Assembly (NCBI GenBank): GCA_964632495.1 | Contig: CAZWDS010000009.1 | Span: forward strand, 4,560 to 68,559 | From: CALKXV01 sp964632495 | Lineage (GTDB): Bacteria; Pseudomonadota; Alphaproteobacteria; Rhodobacterales; Rhodobacteraceae | Reading direction: 5' to 3' | Length of the DNA: 64,000 bases | Shown here: in pieces, positions 50,808 to 59,863 of the stretch | Layout: each line of letters starts with the position of its first letter | Position numbering within the stretch: the first letter of the stretch is position 1 | Program-made: the position numbers and the translations under genes | The notes under the pieces: model-generated | The model's database searches: none | Told to the model about the DNA's origin: nothing | The model's input: the letters and a program-made list of their open reading frames with translations, nothing else

Positions 50808-51816
50808 CAGGCAGACCCAAGTGGTGACGGATGTCCGTCGGGGTAAGGCCGTCTGCGCGGTAGTGGCGGATGGCGCGAGCGTCGTCTCGTTTGGCAAGAC
50901 GTTTGCCGGTGTCGTCGCGGATCAAAGGGTGGTGGATATAGATCGGGGTTGGCAGGTCAAAGAGCGCCTGAAGCAGGACGTGGATGGGGGTGGCTTCGGC
51001 GAGGTCCTCGCCCCGGATCACATGGGTGATGTCCTGGGCCGCATCATCCACGACGACCGACAGGTGATACGACGTGCCCATGTCGCGCCGGGCCAGCACC
51101 ACGTCCCCGATGGATTTGGTTAAGGCGTCAGGATTAATGTTTATATTTTCGTAAGTTAACCCCTCTGGGGCTTTGGTAAGCATTTCGTAAGTTAATGCGG
51201 GTGCGCCGTCGTTCAAGTCTTGTAAAGACGGGCTGGAGCGGGCGGCGTTAACCAAAAATCCGTTTCGTGTTTCTGTCGCCGCTAAGGCTTTGAAGGTTGG
51301 AAATGTGCTGGTCACTTTGTCTTGTTTAGTGACATCCGATTGACCTTTTTTCGCGACTTCGACCGCGCGGGTCATATCAAGGCGCAGGGCGGCGTTTTTC
51401 GGGCGGTTTGAGGTGGGCGGAGAGGCGGGTTTGCAGGTTCCGGGATAGATAATGCCGTCGGGCCCCATCAGCGGGGCGCCTTCTTGTGGTGCGTTTGCGG
51501 CGGCTTTGATGTCGCGGCGATTGCAGGTGCAGGGATAGAGAAGCCCGAGATTCCAAAGCTGGTCCAAGGCGGTGTCATAGGCGGTTTGACGGTCCGACTG
51601 GCGCATTACCGGGGTGTCCCAAGACAGGCCCAGCCAGTGCAGGTCTTCGTAGATCAGCGCGTCCCATTCGGGTCGGGCGCGGGATTGATCGATATTTTCC
51701 ATGCGCAAAAGGAATGTGCCGCCAGCCGCCTGCGCGGCATCATGGGCAAGGATCGCGGAATAGGCGTGACCAAGGTGCAAAGGCCCCGTCGGCGAGGGCG
51801 CGAAGCGTGTTCTCAA
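50794..51816 (-). CDS. gluQRS: Glutamyl-Q tRNA(Asp) synthetase with an internal insertion
   Basis: 340 residues from a TTG at 51816 that overlaps the methyltransferase stop (TTGA). LRTRFAPSPTGPLHLGHAYS (HIGH motif), zinc-binding CTCN and YPGTC, and KMSKS-like GKRLAKRDDA mark it as GluQ-RS, which glutamylates queuosine 34 of tRNA-Asp. Known members are about 290-300 residues. Residues about 150-233 hold an extra segment with TTA codons and a repeated LTYEMLTKAPEG / LTYENININPDA unit. The frame stays open through it. Confidence 0.88.
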   Translation of the reverse strand: MRTRFAPSPTGPLHLGHAYSAILAHDAAQAAGGTFLLRMENIDQSRARPEWDALIYEDLHWLGLSWDTPVMRQSDRQTAYDTALDQLWNLGLLYPCTCNRRDIKAAANAPQEGAPLMGPDGIIYPGTCKPASPPTSNRPKNAALRLDMTRAVEVAKKGQSDVTKQDKVTSTFPTFKALAATETRNGFLVNAARSSPSLQDLNDGAPALTYEMLTKAPEGLTYENININPDALTKSIGDVVLARRDMGTSYHLSVVVDDAAQDITHVIRGEDLAEATPIHVLLQALFDLPTPIYIHHPLIRDDTGKRLAKRDDARAIRHYRADGLTPTDIRHHLGLPVSSL

Positions 51817-52427
51817 TTGCGCTTCAGGACATAGACGGTCGATCCGATGTCCTTGGCGGGCAGGTGGGGGCCGTGTTCTTCGAAGACCAGTTCGATCTCG
51901 GGGATCAGACACGCGCGGTCCAGCGCATCGGTATAACCGCGATCTGCCAAAGTGGCGTCGTTGTAGGAAAACCCAAGGTAATTGCCGTGGGTCATCGCAC
52001 CGACCAGAAGTTCCAGCGTTTCTGGTGGTGCTGCGCCAAGGCTGACCACACCGCAGGCGCAGATCGTCGGGTAATCGCCAAGCCCGATGTGGCCCAGTGA
52101 TCCCGGTTGGCCCAGCCAGACCTGACGATACGCGCCGCGCGCTTCGGCTTGGGCCAGCATTTCGGGCGAAATGTCGGTGCCATCGACGGTTTGAAAGCCC
52201 ACGGCCGTTAAAGCCATGCCCGCCAATCCGGTGCCGCAGCCATAGTCCAGAACGCTTTTGTCCGTGTTCGCCCCCGCCAACCGCAAAGCCAGCGCGACGC
52301 GGGGCGGCGTGGCATAGCCCCATTCGGCGACGTCCTTGTCATAGTCACCGGCCCAGTTGCGATAGATCTCTTGCGTTTCCTCGACAGTGTGCCGGGTCCA
52401 AAGCTGGTCTTTTGGGTCATTTTCCAT
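51813..52427 (-). CDS. Class I SAM-dependent methyltransferase
   Basis: 204 residues (MENDPKDQLWTRHTVEETQE). Methyltransferase motif I is VLDYGCGTGLAGMAL at about residues 59-73, followed by VDGTDISPEMLAQAEARGAY and a motif IV-like ICACGVVSL. No target-specific domain is visible, so the substrate is unknown. Its stop overlaps the gluQRS start by four bases, suggesting co-transcription. Confidence 0.83.
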   Translation of the reverse strand: MENDPKDQLWTRHTVEETQEIYRNWAGDYDKDVAEWGYATPPRVALALRLAGANTDKSVLDYGCGTGLAGMALTAVGFQTVDGTDISPEMLAQAEARGAYRQVWLGQPGSLGHIGLGDYPTICACGVVSLGAAPPETLELLVGAMTHGNYLGFSYNDATLADRGYTDALDRACLIPEIELVFEEHGPHLPAKDIGSTVYVLKRN

Positions 52428-52469
52428 AGGGAAGACTTTAGGGGGCCGCGAAACAGGCGTCCAGCGGCG

Positions 52470-53825
52470 TTAGACAGGTTCCAGTTGCGTTTCCGCCGCC
52501 AGCCAGCCGGTCCAATCCCTCTTGGCGCGATCCGTATAGGCTTTGTAGCGGTCCTTGCGGTTTCGCCGTCCGCCTTTTGCATCAATCGGAGGAAAAAGCC
52601 CGAAGTTGACGTTCATGGGCTGGAAGGTCTTGGCCTCGGCCCCGCCGGTGATGTGGTGGATCAAAGCACCTGTGGCGGTGGTGTTCGGAACGGGCGGCAA
52701 AGCGCTTCCGGTGATCTCGGCCACGGCGAGACGCCCGGCCAGTAATCCCATGGCGGCGCTTTCCACATAGCCTTCGACGCCGGTGATTTGCCCTGCGAAC
52801 CGGATGTGGGGTTTCGAGCGTAAACGCATTTGCTCGTCCAGCACGATGGGGGAGTTTAAAAACGTGTTGCGATGGATGCCGCCCAGACGGGCAAATTTCG
52901 CATCCTCTAGCCCCGGTATGACTGAGAAAACATCACGTTGTGCGCCGTACTTCATCTTAGTCTGAAAGCCGACGATGTTCAAAAGCGTCCCCATCTTGTT
53001 GTCGCGCCGAAGCTGCACGACGGCATAGGATTTGACGTCTGGATTGTGCGGATTGGTCAGCCCGACAGGTTTCATAGGGCCAAAGCGCAAGGTCTCGCGA
53101 CCCCGCTCGGCCATGACTTCAATCGGTAGGCATCCGTCGAAGTAGCCCGCGGTTTCGCCTTCGTGAAACTCGGTCTTTTCGGCGGCCAAGAGGGCGTCGA
53201 TGAACGCCTCGTACTGGTCGCGGTCCATGGGGCAGTTGATATAGGCTTTCTGTTCGTCCTCGGTTTCACCCTTGTCATAGCGCGATTGCGCCCAGGCGAC
53301 GGACATATCGACGGTGTCGGCGTAAACAATGGGGGCGATGGCGTCGAAGAAAGCCAGCGCATCTTCGCCTGTTTCAGCGGCAATGGCTTGACCAAGGGCC
53401 CCCGAGGTCAACGGGCCGGTCGCGATAATCCAGTGACCATCGTCAGGCAGGGCGGTGATTTCGCCGCGTTCCAGCGTGATATTGGGGTGATCGAGCAGTT
53501 TGGCAGTGACGGCTTCGGAAAAACCTTCACGGTCCACAGCCAAGGCCCCACCCGCTGGCAGTTTGTGGCGGTCGCCCATTTCCATGATCAATCCACCGGC
53601 TTGGCGCATTTCCCAATGCAAAAGCCCCACGGCGTTTTGTTCGTCGTCATCCGAGCGGAACGAGTTGGAGCAGACCATTTCGGCCAGTTTATCCGTGCGA
53701 TGTGCGAAAGTGCCTTGGGTGGGGCGCATTTCATGCAGAACGACGAAAATCCCGCGATTAGCCGCCTGCCAGGCTGCTTCCGAACCTGCAAGGCCGCCGC
53801 CGATGATGTGAAGTGTCTGTGCCAT
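52470..53825 (-). CDS. trmFO: Folate/FAD-dependent tRNA U54 methyltransferase TrmFO
   Basis: 451 residues. The FAD motif is LHIIGGGLAGSEAAWQAANR, followed by VVLHEMRPTQGTFAHRTDKL and later GNxLAVxE-like features, AYINCPMDRDQYEAFIDALL, and FEGCLPIE-like YFDGCLPIEVMAERGRETLR. It makes the m5U54 (ribothymidine) of tRNA using methylene-THF. The name GidA-small is also used. It is followed by the methyltransferase on the same strand. Confidence 0.95.
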   Translation of the reverse strand: MAQTLHIIGGGLAGSEAAWQAANRGIFVVLHEMRPTQGTFAHRTDKLAEMVCSNSFRSDDDEQNAVGLLHWEMRQAGGLIMEMGDRHKLPAGGALAVDREGFSEAVTAKLLDHPNITLERGEITALPDDGHWIIATGPLTSGALGQAIAAETGEDALAFFDAIAPIVYADTVDMSVAWAQSRYDKGETEDEQKAYINCPMDRDQYEAFIDALLAAEKTEFHEGETAGYFDGCLPIEVMAERGRETLRFGPMKPVGLTNPHNPDVKSYAVVQLRRDNKMGTLLNIVGFQTKMKYGAQRDVFSVIPGLEDAKFARLGGIHRNTFLNSPIVLDEQMRLRSKPHIRFAGQITGVEGYVESAAMGLLAGRLAVAEITGSALPPVPNTTATGALIHHITGGAEAKTFQPMNVNFGLFPPIDAKGGRRNRKDRYKAYTDRAKRDWTGWLAAETQLEPV

Positions 53826-53865
53826 GAGAGGCGATGTAGCCCCCGCTGACCGGTTTGAAAAGGGA

Positions 53866-54366
53866 TCAGGCTTCGCGCGCGATATTCAGGTCTTCGCGGA
53901 ACGCGGAAATGTTGCGCCGCGAGGGCGTCTGCGCCTCGGGCTGCGGGGTCGAAACGATCTTTTGGACGTGCTGTGTTTCGGGATCGTCCACGGTGGTATT
54001 GCGCTGGTCCGACTGGCCTTGGCCCACGCCCGCAGACATCAGCAAGCCACCGATCAACGCCAGATCGCGCCAGAACCCGGTCAGATCGCCATTGGCGTAC
54101 ATCGTCATATAGCTGGCCCAGAACAGGATCATGGACAGGACCAAAGCCGCAGGACGGCGCAACAGGCCGAACAGGATAAAGGCGGACAGGGCGACGACGA
54201 TGCCGCTTATCATATAGGTGTCATAGGGGGCTGTCAGAAACGGTGCGGTCAAGCGCGACAGATCTGCCCCTTCGATCAATCCCATGGCAAGGGCCAGGAA
54301 ATAGGACAGGATTAGAATGCGGGTGACATGAGACGCCGCAAAGGTCTGTGTAGCTGTGTCGCGCAA
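53866..54366 (-). CDS. Small multi-helix membrane protein (DoxX-like)
   Basis: 166 residues from a TTG at 54366 with GAAGGA eight bases upstream; there is no in-frame ATG before residue 28. Four transmembrane helices fill residues about 13-125 (RILILSYFLALAMGLIEGAD, ISGIVVALSAFILFGLLRRP). The C-terminal tail is cytoplasmic and charged. The layout resembles DoxX-like proteins, but no catalytic role can be given. Confidence 0.6.
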   Translation of the reverse strand: MRDTATQTFAASHVTRILILSYFLALAMGLIEGADLSRLTAPFLTAPYDTYMISGIVVALSAFILFGLLRRPAALVLSMILFWASYMTMYANGDLTGFWRDLALIGGLLMSAGVGQGQSDQRNTTVDDPETQHVQKIVSTPQPEAQTPSRRNISAFREDLNIAREA

Positions 54367-54516
54367 GGATCAAATCCTTCAGTTCGTTCAACAAAAATCT
54401 TCTGGACACTGGTACCTTACGTGCAGCCGGGCAAACCGACGAGAAAACACCCCGGAACAAGGGGCGGTGGCGTTTCGCAGATGGAAACAGATATTTCAGT
54501 CTCACGAGTGTTAGGC

Positions 54517-54550
54517 AAAAATAAGGCGGCACCCCGGAAGGCGCCGCCTT
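54517..54550 (-). terminator. Rho-independent terminator of the outer-membrane protein gene
   Basis: AAGGCGGC (54523-54530) pairs with GCCGCCTT (54543-54550); on the minus strand it is followed by ATTTTT (54522-54517). It is 26 bases past the stop at 54576. Confidence 0.85.
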
Positions 54551-54575
54551 GTGTGTTCTGAAGACCCTGAATGCT

Positions 54576-55325
54576 TTACCAGAGGTTCCGGCGCAGCAGG
54601 GGTGCCACGGGATCGACAGAACGAAACGCACGCGTTTCAGGATCGGCGCCACCAGACGCCCCAAACGTCACGCTAAGGCCCAGTCCGATCCGTGTTTGCC
54701 CCGCTTCACCATCCCGGCCCGTAAGTCCGCTATGATTGACGCTGGCATATACGCCCCAAGGTGCGCCCTCGGGGCTGTAGGCCGCTTTGAAACCGGCGTC
54801 ATAAGAAATGGCGCGCAGGCTGGTTTCGTCGAATTCCGCCAGATCCAGCGTCGCCGAGACATCGAACGCGTTGGAATAGGCATGGCCCAGCCCGACCGAG
54901 CCGTAAAAGTAATCCAGACCGCCACCCGTTGCGGCCCCGATCCCGGCGCTGGCCTCCAGTGACGTGTTGGCGTTCAGGGCGATCATCCCTTCGGCCCCGA
55001 TCGTCCCATAGGTGAGGGATCGGCCGTCAACGTCGCTAAGCTGTGCGAAAAACCCATACTTTTGGCCCTTTCGCGGCGCCATATAGAGATGCGCACCCAA
55101 CGATCCGACACCGCCCGCTTCGGTGTCGGCAAAACTAAGGTCACTCTGAAACTTGTGCACATCCGTAATCGCAACATCGACGACCGCCCGGCCTTCCACC
55201 CGCGTCGTCCCGCCTTCGTCCTCGACCACCCCGGTCGTTACTTGCGCCCCTGAAATCCCCAAGGAGCTTTGCGCCACTGCCGGCACTGCAATACATGCGA
55301 AAATCGCAACCAAAACACTCTTCAT
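54576..55325 (-). CDS. Outer-membrane beta-barrel protein, uncharacterised
   Basis: 249 residues from the ATG at 55325 (MKSVLVAIFACIAVPAVAQS), with GGAGAG upstream. After a cleavable signal peptide (about 18 residues), glycine- and aromatic-rich amphipathic stretches such as KYGFFAQLSDVDGRSLTYGT and GLDYFYGSVGLGHAYSNAFD alternate, as in a small beta-barrel. A non-porin C-terminus ends RRNLW. The function is unknown. Its own promoter region and terminator mark it as a single-gene unit. Confidence 0.65.
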   Translation of the reverse strand: MKSVLVAIFACIAVPAVAQSSLGISGAQVTTGVVEDEGGTTRVEGRAVVDVAITDVHKFQSDLSFADTEAGGVGSLGAHLYMAPRKGQKYGFFAQLSDVDGRSLTYGTIGAEGMIALNANTSLEASAGIGAATGGGLDYFYGSVGLGHAYSNAFDVSATLDLAEFDETSLRAISYDAGFKAAYSPEGAPWGVYASVNHSGLTGRDGEAGQTRIGLGLSVTFGASGGADPETRAFRSVDPVAPLLRRNLW

Positions 55326-55581
55326 AACCACACTCTCCAACACGGCACCCCTACCGGTCTGATGGTTTTGCCGCAAATTGTTCCAAAAATATAGATAAAA
55401 TAATTCATATGGTTAACAGGCATAGTTAATGTAACGTGAAGGGTTGGGAAGTGACGGGAACCATTGGATTTTCAAGGTTAACGAAATCTTGTGCAAAAAC
55501 GGTAGATTTGAACGCGCCAAACACTGTCGCGCCCTAATTGCTAAAATCCGATATGGTATTCAGGCGACTCGGACGGCGCTT

Positions 55582-58356
55582 TTACGCTTCAGGCGTCTCG
55601 CCGGACCCGTCGGTGTCACCGGTCTGATCCGCGTCTTCGTCGTCGTCCTGTTCCGCAATCCAGGCCACTGACACAACGGTTTCGTCCTTGGCAGTGTTGA
55701 AGACCTTCACGCCGCCGGCAGACCGGGACCGGAAGGAAATGCCATCGACAGGCACACGGATCGATTGACCGGTGGAGGTGGCCAACATGATCTGATCGCC
55801 CATTTCCACAGGGAAAGACGCCACCAAAGGCCCGCCGCGCATGGCTTTGTCCATCGCCATCACGCCCTGACCACCGCGACCCCGGACGGGATAATCGTGG
55901 CTGGAGGACAATTTGCCCGCACCGCCTGAGGTAATCGTCAGGATCAGATCCTCTAAAGCGGACATTTCGGCGTAGCGTTCTGGTGAAAGCTGGCCTTCTG
56001 CGACGTCTTCTTCGTCTTCGTCGGGCTCTACCTCTTCCTCGGGCGCACCGGCCATCAGGCGACGCTGCTTGAGATAGGCCGCCCGCTCGGACGCTTCGGC
56101 TTCGAAGTGGCGGACCACGGCCATGGACACCACGCTGTCGCCGTCGGCCAGCTTGATGCCCCGGACACCGGTGGAATCGCGGCCCTTAAAGACGCGCACG
56201 GCTGTGGTGGAAAAGCGAATGGCGCGACCAAGGGCGGTGACCAACATAACATCGTCATCTTCGGTACAGATGCGCACATCGACCAATTCGGTGTCTTCCG
56301 GCAATTTCATCGCGATTTTGCCGTTGGATTTGACGTTGGTGAAGTCAGACAGAGCGTTCCGACGCACATCGCCTTGGGTCGTGGCAAAGAAAATGTGCAA
56401 CTGGTCCCATTCATCTTCATCCCGGTCCACGGGCATGATGGCCGCGATGGAAACGCCGGGGGGAATGGGCAGGATGTTGACGATGGCCTTGCCGCGCGAG
56501 GTGCGACCGCCCAAGGGCAGGCGCCATGTCTTCAGCTTGTAGACCATACCATCGGTCGTGAAAAACAGCAGTTGTGTGTGGGTGTTGGCGACGAAAAGTG
56601 TCGTCACCACGTCGTCTTCTTTCAAAGATCCACCCGAAAGACCCTTACCACCACGCTTTTGCGCCCGGAATTCGCCCAGAGCCGTGCGTTTGATGTAGCC
56701 GCCTTGGGTGACTGTCACGACCATGTCTTCACGCTCGATCAGGTCTTCGTCTTCCATGTCGCCAGACCAGTCGACGATTTCCGAGCGACGCGGCACGGCG
56801 AACAGTTCGCGCACCTCATTCAATTCGCCCGAAATGATCTCCATGATCCGCTCGCGCGATCCCAGAATATCCAAGTAATCCTTGATCTTAGCTGCCAGTT
56901 CTTCAAGTTCGTCCGTGACTTCTTTCACGCCGATCTGAGTGAGGCGTTGCAGGCGCAGTTCCAGAATGGCGCGGGCCTGAATTTCCGACAGATAATAGGT
57001 GCCGTCGTCGTTGACCGTATGGCTTGGATCATCGATCAGCTTGATGTAATCGGCGATATCCTGAGCAGGCCAGCGGCGCTCCATCAGCTTGGCGCGCGCT
57101 TCGGCGGCATCGGCAGAGGCACGGATGGTCGCGACCACCTCATCGACGTTGGACACGGCCACGGCCAGACCGCACAGGATGTGGCTGCGTTCGCGGGCTT
57201 TGCGCAGATCAAAGGCGGTGCGGCGCGCTACAACTTCTTCGCGGAAGTCTATGAAATACGTCAGAAAATCGCGAAGGGTCAGCTGCACAGGGCGGCCACC
57301 GTTCAGGGCCAGCATGTTGCAGCCGAAAGACGTCTGCATCTGGGTGAACCGGAACAACTGGTTCAACACCACTTCGGGCGTTGCGTCGCGCTTCAGCTCG
57401 ATCACCACGCGGACACCGATCCTGTCGCTTTCGTCCGCCACGCCCGAGATGCCTTCCAGCTTTTTCTCGCGCACCAGTTCGGCGATCTTTTCGATCATCG
57501 CGGCTTTGTTCACCTGATAGGGGATCTCGTCCAGCACGATGGCGTAACGATCTTTGCGGATTTCTTCCACGCGGGTCTTGGCGCGGATGATAACGCTGCC
57601 ACGGCCTTCCATATAGGCTTTGCGCGCGCCGGAGCGGCCAAGGATGATACCGCCCGTCGGAAAGTCGGGGGCGGGCACGATTTCGATCAACCGCTCGGTC
57701 GACAGATCCGGATCTTCGATCAGGGCCAGTGTGGCGTCGATCACTTCGCCCAAGTTATGGGGCGGGATGTTAGTGGCCATGCCGACCGCGATACCGCCAG
57801 CGCCATTGACCAGCATATTCGGAAAGCGCGCGGGCAGGACCGTCGGTTCCTGATCCTTGCCATCATAGTTGTCGGTGAAGTTGACCGTGTCTTTTTCGAT
57901 GTCGGCCAGAAGATAAGCGGCCGGTTTGTCCATCCGAACTTCGGTATAGCGCATGGCGGCTGCGTTATCGCCATCCATCGAACCAAAGTTGCCCTGACCG
58001 TCCAGCAAAGGCAGCGACATGGAAAACGGCTGAGCCATCCGCACAAGGGCGTCATAGATCGCGTTATCGCCGTGGGGGTGGTATTTCCCCATGGTGTCGC
58101 CCACAGCGCGGGCGGATTTGCGATAGCTTTTGTCGTGAGTGTTTCCGGCCTCGTGCATGGCGTATAAAATGCGCCGATGCACCGGTTTCAGCCCGTCGCG
58201 CAGGTCCGGAATCGCCCGAGAGACGATGACCGACATGGCATAGTCCAGATAGGACGTGCGCATCTCGTCTTCGATCGACACCGATGGTCCGTCATAGGGC
58301 GGACGCGTGGGTGGCGTTTCGTCTTCGTTTTCAGGTGGTTCTGGCGTGTCGCTCAC
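55582..58356 (-). CDS. gyrA: DNA gyrase subunit A
   Basis: 924 residues. The N-terminal winged helix carries the catalytic Tyr region (RYTEVRMDKPAAYLLADIEK, with Tyr in AAMRYTEV) and the QRDR SAHPxGD-like KYHPHGDNAIYDALVRMAQP. The C-terminal beta-pinwheel includes the GyrA-box region QKRGGKGLSGGSL. The acidic C-terminus ends DGSGETPEA. It introduces negative supercoils with GyrB. It is transcribed alone. Confidence 0.97.
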   Translation of the reverse strand: MSDTPEPPENEDETPPTRPPYDGPSVSIEDEMRTSYLDYAMSVIVSRAIPDLRDGLKPVHRRILYAMHEAGNTHDKSYRKSARAVGDTMGKYHPHGDNAIYDALVRMAQPFSMSLPLLDGQGNFGSMDGDNAAAMRYTEVRMDKPAAYLLADIEKDTVNFTDNYDGKDQEPTVLPARFPNMLVNGAGGIAVGMATNIPPHNLGEVIDATLALIEDPDLSTERLIEIVPAPDFPTGGIILGRSGARKAYMEGRGSVIIRAKTRVEEIRKDRYAIVLDEIPYQVNKAAMIEKIAELVREKKLEGISGVADESDRIGVRVVIELKRDATPEVVLNQLFRFTQMQTSFGCNMLALNGGRPVQLTLRDFLTYFIDFREEVVARRTAFDLRKARERSHILCGLAVAVSNVDEVVATIRASADAAEARAKLMERRWPAQDIADYIKLIDDPSHTVNDDGTYYLSEIQARAILELRLQRLTQIGVKEVTDELEELAAKIKDYLDILGSRERIMEIISGELNEVRELFAVPRRSEIVDWSGDMEDEDLIEREDMVVTVTQGGYIKRTALGEFRAQKRGGKGLSGGSLKEDDVVTTLFVANTHTQLLFFTTDGMVYKLKTWRLPLGGRTSRGKAIVNILPIPPGVSIAAIMPVDRDEDEWDQLHIFFATTQGDVRRNALSDFTNVKSNGKIAMKLPEDTELVDVRICTEDDDVMLVTALGRAIRFSTTAVRVFKGRDSTGVRGIKLADGDSVVSMAVVRHFEAEASERAAYLKQRRLMAGAPEEEVEPDEDEEDVAEGQLSPERYAEMSALEDLILTITSGGAGKLSSSHDYPVRGRGGQGVMAMDKAMRGGPLVASFPVEMGDQIMLATSTGQSIRVPVDGISFRSRSAGGVKVFNTAKDETVVSVAWIAEQDDDEDADQTGDTDGSGETPEA

Positions 58357-58518
58357 TTGGGTGCTCGCGTTTGGGCCCGGATTTGGACTTGGGGCCGATT
58401 TGTTGTTGGTTTATTGTATCAGACCGCAAGACCTAGGTGCAATGCAGTTTTGCGTCCACAAGTGGTGGAATCGCGCTTGAAGCGCGGGCGCGCATTTTCA
58501 GGTGGGTCTAGAAGGTGT

Positions 58519-58545
58519 GGGCCGACACAGCACTGGCGTCGGCCC
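58519..58545 (-). other. Hairpin downstream of the CTERM gene
   Basis: GGGCCGAC and GTCGGCCC form an 8-bp stem 11 bases past the CTERM-gene stop. It lacks a T-run, so it is a possible factor-dependent or processing site. Confidence 0.4.
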
Positions 58546-58555
58546 AAAGGCAGGA

Positions 58556-59137
58556 TTAGCGCTTTTTGCGACGTGAAGCCGCGACGCCAAGGCCGGCCAT
58601 AGCCAATGCCAAAAAGCCCATCGAGGCAGGCAGCGGCACGGCGGGTGTTGTGCCCGCTTCGTCGTATTCGTAGGTCAGCGTCAACGTCCCGCCGTCAAAC
58701 CCACCCCAATTTGCTTCGAAGGAGTTTGCGGCATCAAAGAACAGGCCAAACGTGAGGGGCCCGTTGTCGATGAAGTTGGCCAAGCCGAAGGTGCTGTCCA
58801 AATCAAGATCGGCAAAGCTGTAATCGAGGACAAAACCCGAGGCGGAGCTGACTTCGGTCATCTGGTGCTGAACCGAGGCGGTGCCGGGTGTGGGCCAGAA
58901 GATGAAGCTGGACAAAGACAGGCTGACATCGGTCAGAGTGCCTTCGGCGCTGTCAAAGGACTGAAAGTCCAAAAACGCGCTGCTTTCGCAAGGCACTTGA
59001 TCGGAGCCCCTGCAGAAGATGTCAAAACCCAAAGATTGAGAGGTGGTCGCGGCATGGGCGCCAGAGCCCATGACAGTCATCAAAGATACGCCGGCAACTG
59101 CGGCGATTTTGGATACGTTAAGATCGGACTTAGCCAA
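58556..59137 (-). CDS. Secreted protein with VPLPA-CTERM sorting signal
   Basis: 193 residues. The N-terminus carries a signal peptide (about residues 8-30, ending GSGAHAATTSQ). The C-terminus has the full tripartite sorting motif: VPLPASMGFLALAMAGLGVA (motif and helix), then ASRRKKR. The middle is beta-rich (FDGGTLTLTYEYDEAGTTPA) with a single disulfide-like Cys pair. The VPLPA type is handled by exosortase in Roseobacter-group bacteria; no exosortase gene lies in this window. A CtrA-type box lies 153 bases upstream. Confidence 0.82.
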   Translation of the reverse strand: MAKSDLNVSKIAAVAGVSLMTVMGSGAHAATTSQSLGFDIFCRGSDQVPCESSAFLDFQSFDSAEGTLTDVSLSLSSFIFWPTPGTASVQHQMTEVSSASGFVLDYSFADLDLDSTFGLANFIDNGPLTFGLFFDAANSFEANWGGFDGGTLTLTYEYDEAGTTPAVPLPASMGFLALAMAGLGVAASRRKKR

Positions 59138-59289
59138 TTTACTTCCCCTAAGAAATTACAAATACACATGTTAAAATCGTTAAGGGGCGACATGTGCCGC
59201 CCAGATACCTAAAGTGTGAAAAGGACTTAGCCGTTTTCACACGCACTATCTGTCTCACGGTAAACAAGGTGTCAACGAAAAAGTGGACG

Positions 59290-59304
59290 TTAACCTTTTG
59301 TTAA
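59290..59304. promoter_or_regulatory. CtrA-type box TTAA-N7-TTAA
   Basis: TTAACCTTTTGTTAA matches the CtrA consensus TTAA-N7-TTAA exactly. It lies 153-167 bases upstream of the CTERM gene start (59137) and 95 bases from the dsbB end. The consensus occurs by chance at low rate in this GC-rich DNA, so control of the CTERM gene by CtrA is likely but untested. Confidence 0.55.
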
Positions 59305-59398
59305 CGTTTGATTTAATTTGCGTGCCTCAGATGCAACGAAGGCCGTTCGGTCTTGGGAAATGGATCACGTCCAAGCGCGTTGGTTTTGGCGGGGTCGC

Positions 59399-59863
59399 TT
59401 AATCTTCGCGCAGCGCCAGCACCCAGATATAGGCCAGGATCAACGAGATCACGACGTTCCAACTGGCCATCGACAGACCCGCAACGGCCCAAGCGACCTC
59501 GTCACACATAACGATGGTGTTTGGCGCGTCTGTAGACAGAAGATCAGCGCCCGAGAGACCGGACAGAGCGTTGGCGTCACCGGTGCAGGAACTGGGGCCT
59601 TCCCAATAGTCGCGCTCGACACCCGTATGGTAAACGCCGATCGCAGCGGTGGTGAGGGCGGACAACAGCCCTGCAACGCCAAGCAAGGTCAAAGGGCCAA
59701 GAACAAGCACCAAGGCGCCGATGGCAACGGCTGCGGCATGGGGCCAGCGTTGCCAAAGACACATCTTGCAGGGCGCGTATCCAAGCGCTTGAAACGCAAA
59801 GGCCCCCAGCAACAACGCCAGCGATCCAAAGGCGGCAAACAGCATGAGGTTTCGGCGCATCAT
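59399..59863 (-). CDS. dsbB: Disulfide bond formation protein B
   Basis: 154 residues from the ATG at 59863 (MRRNLMLFAAFGSLALLLGA), overlapping the exoD stop; an ATG four codons upstream is open too. The four-helix layout has the first redox pair in YAPCKMCLWQRWPH and the second loop with Cys in SSCTGDANAL and TIVMCDEVAW. It reoxidises DsbA using ubiquinone. Confidence 0.9.
   Translation of the reverse strand: MMRRNLMLFAAFGSLALLLGAFAFQALGYAPCKMCLWQRWPHAAAVAIGALVLVLGPLTLLGVAGLLSALTTAAIGVYHTGVERDYWEGPSSCTGDANALSGLSGADLLSTDAPNTIVMCDEVAWAVAGLSMASWNVVISLILAYIWVLALRED

Noticed and set aside
55410..55440. A CtrA box between the outer-membrane protein and gyrA
   Set aside because: The two TTAA elements are nine rather than seven bases apart.
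56107..58167. A 686-codon open frame antisense to gyrA
   Set aside because: It mirrors gyrA codon structure, has no ribosome site or recognisable domain, and is His/Asp-rich in the way antisense shadows of GC-rich genes are.
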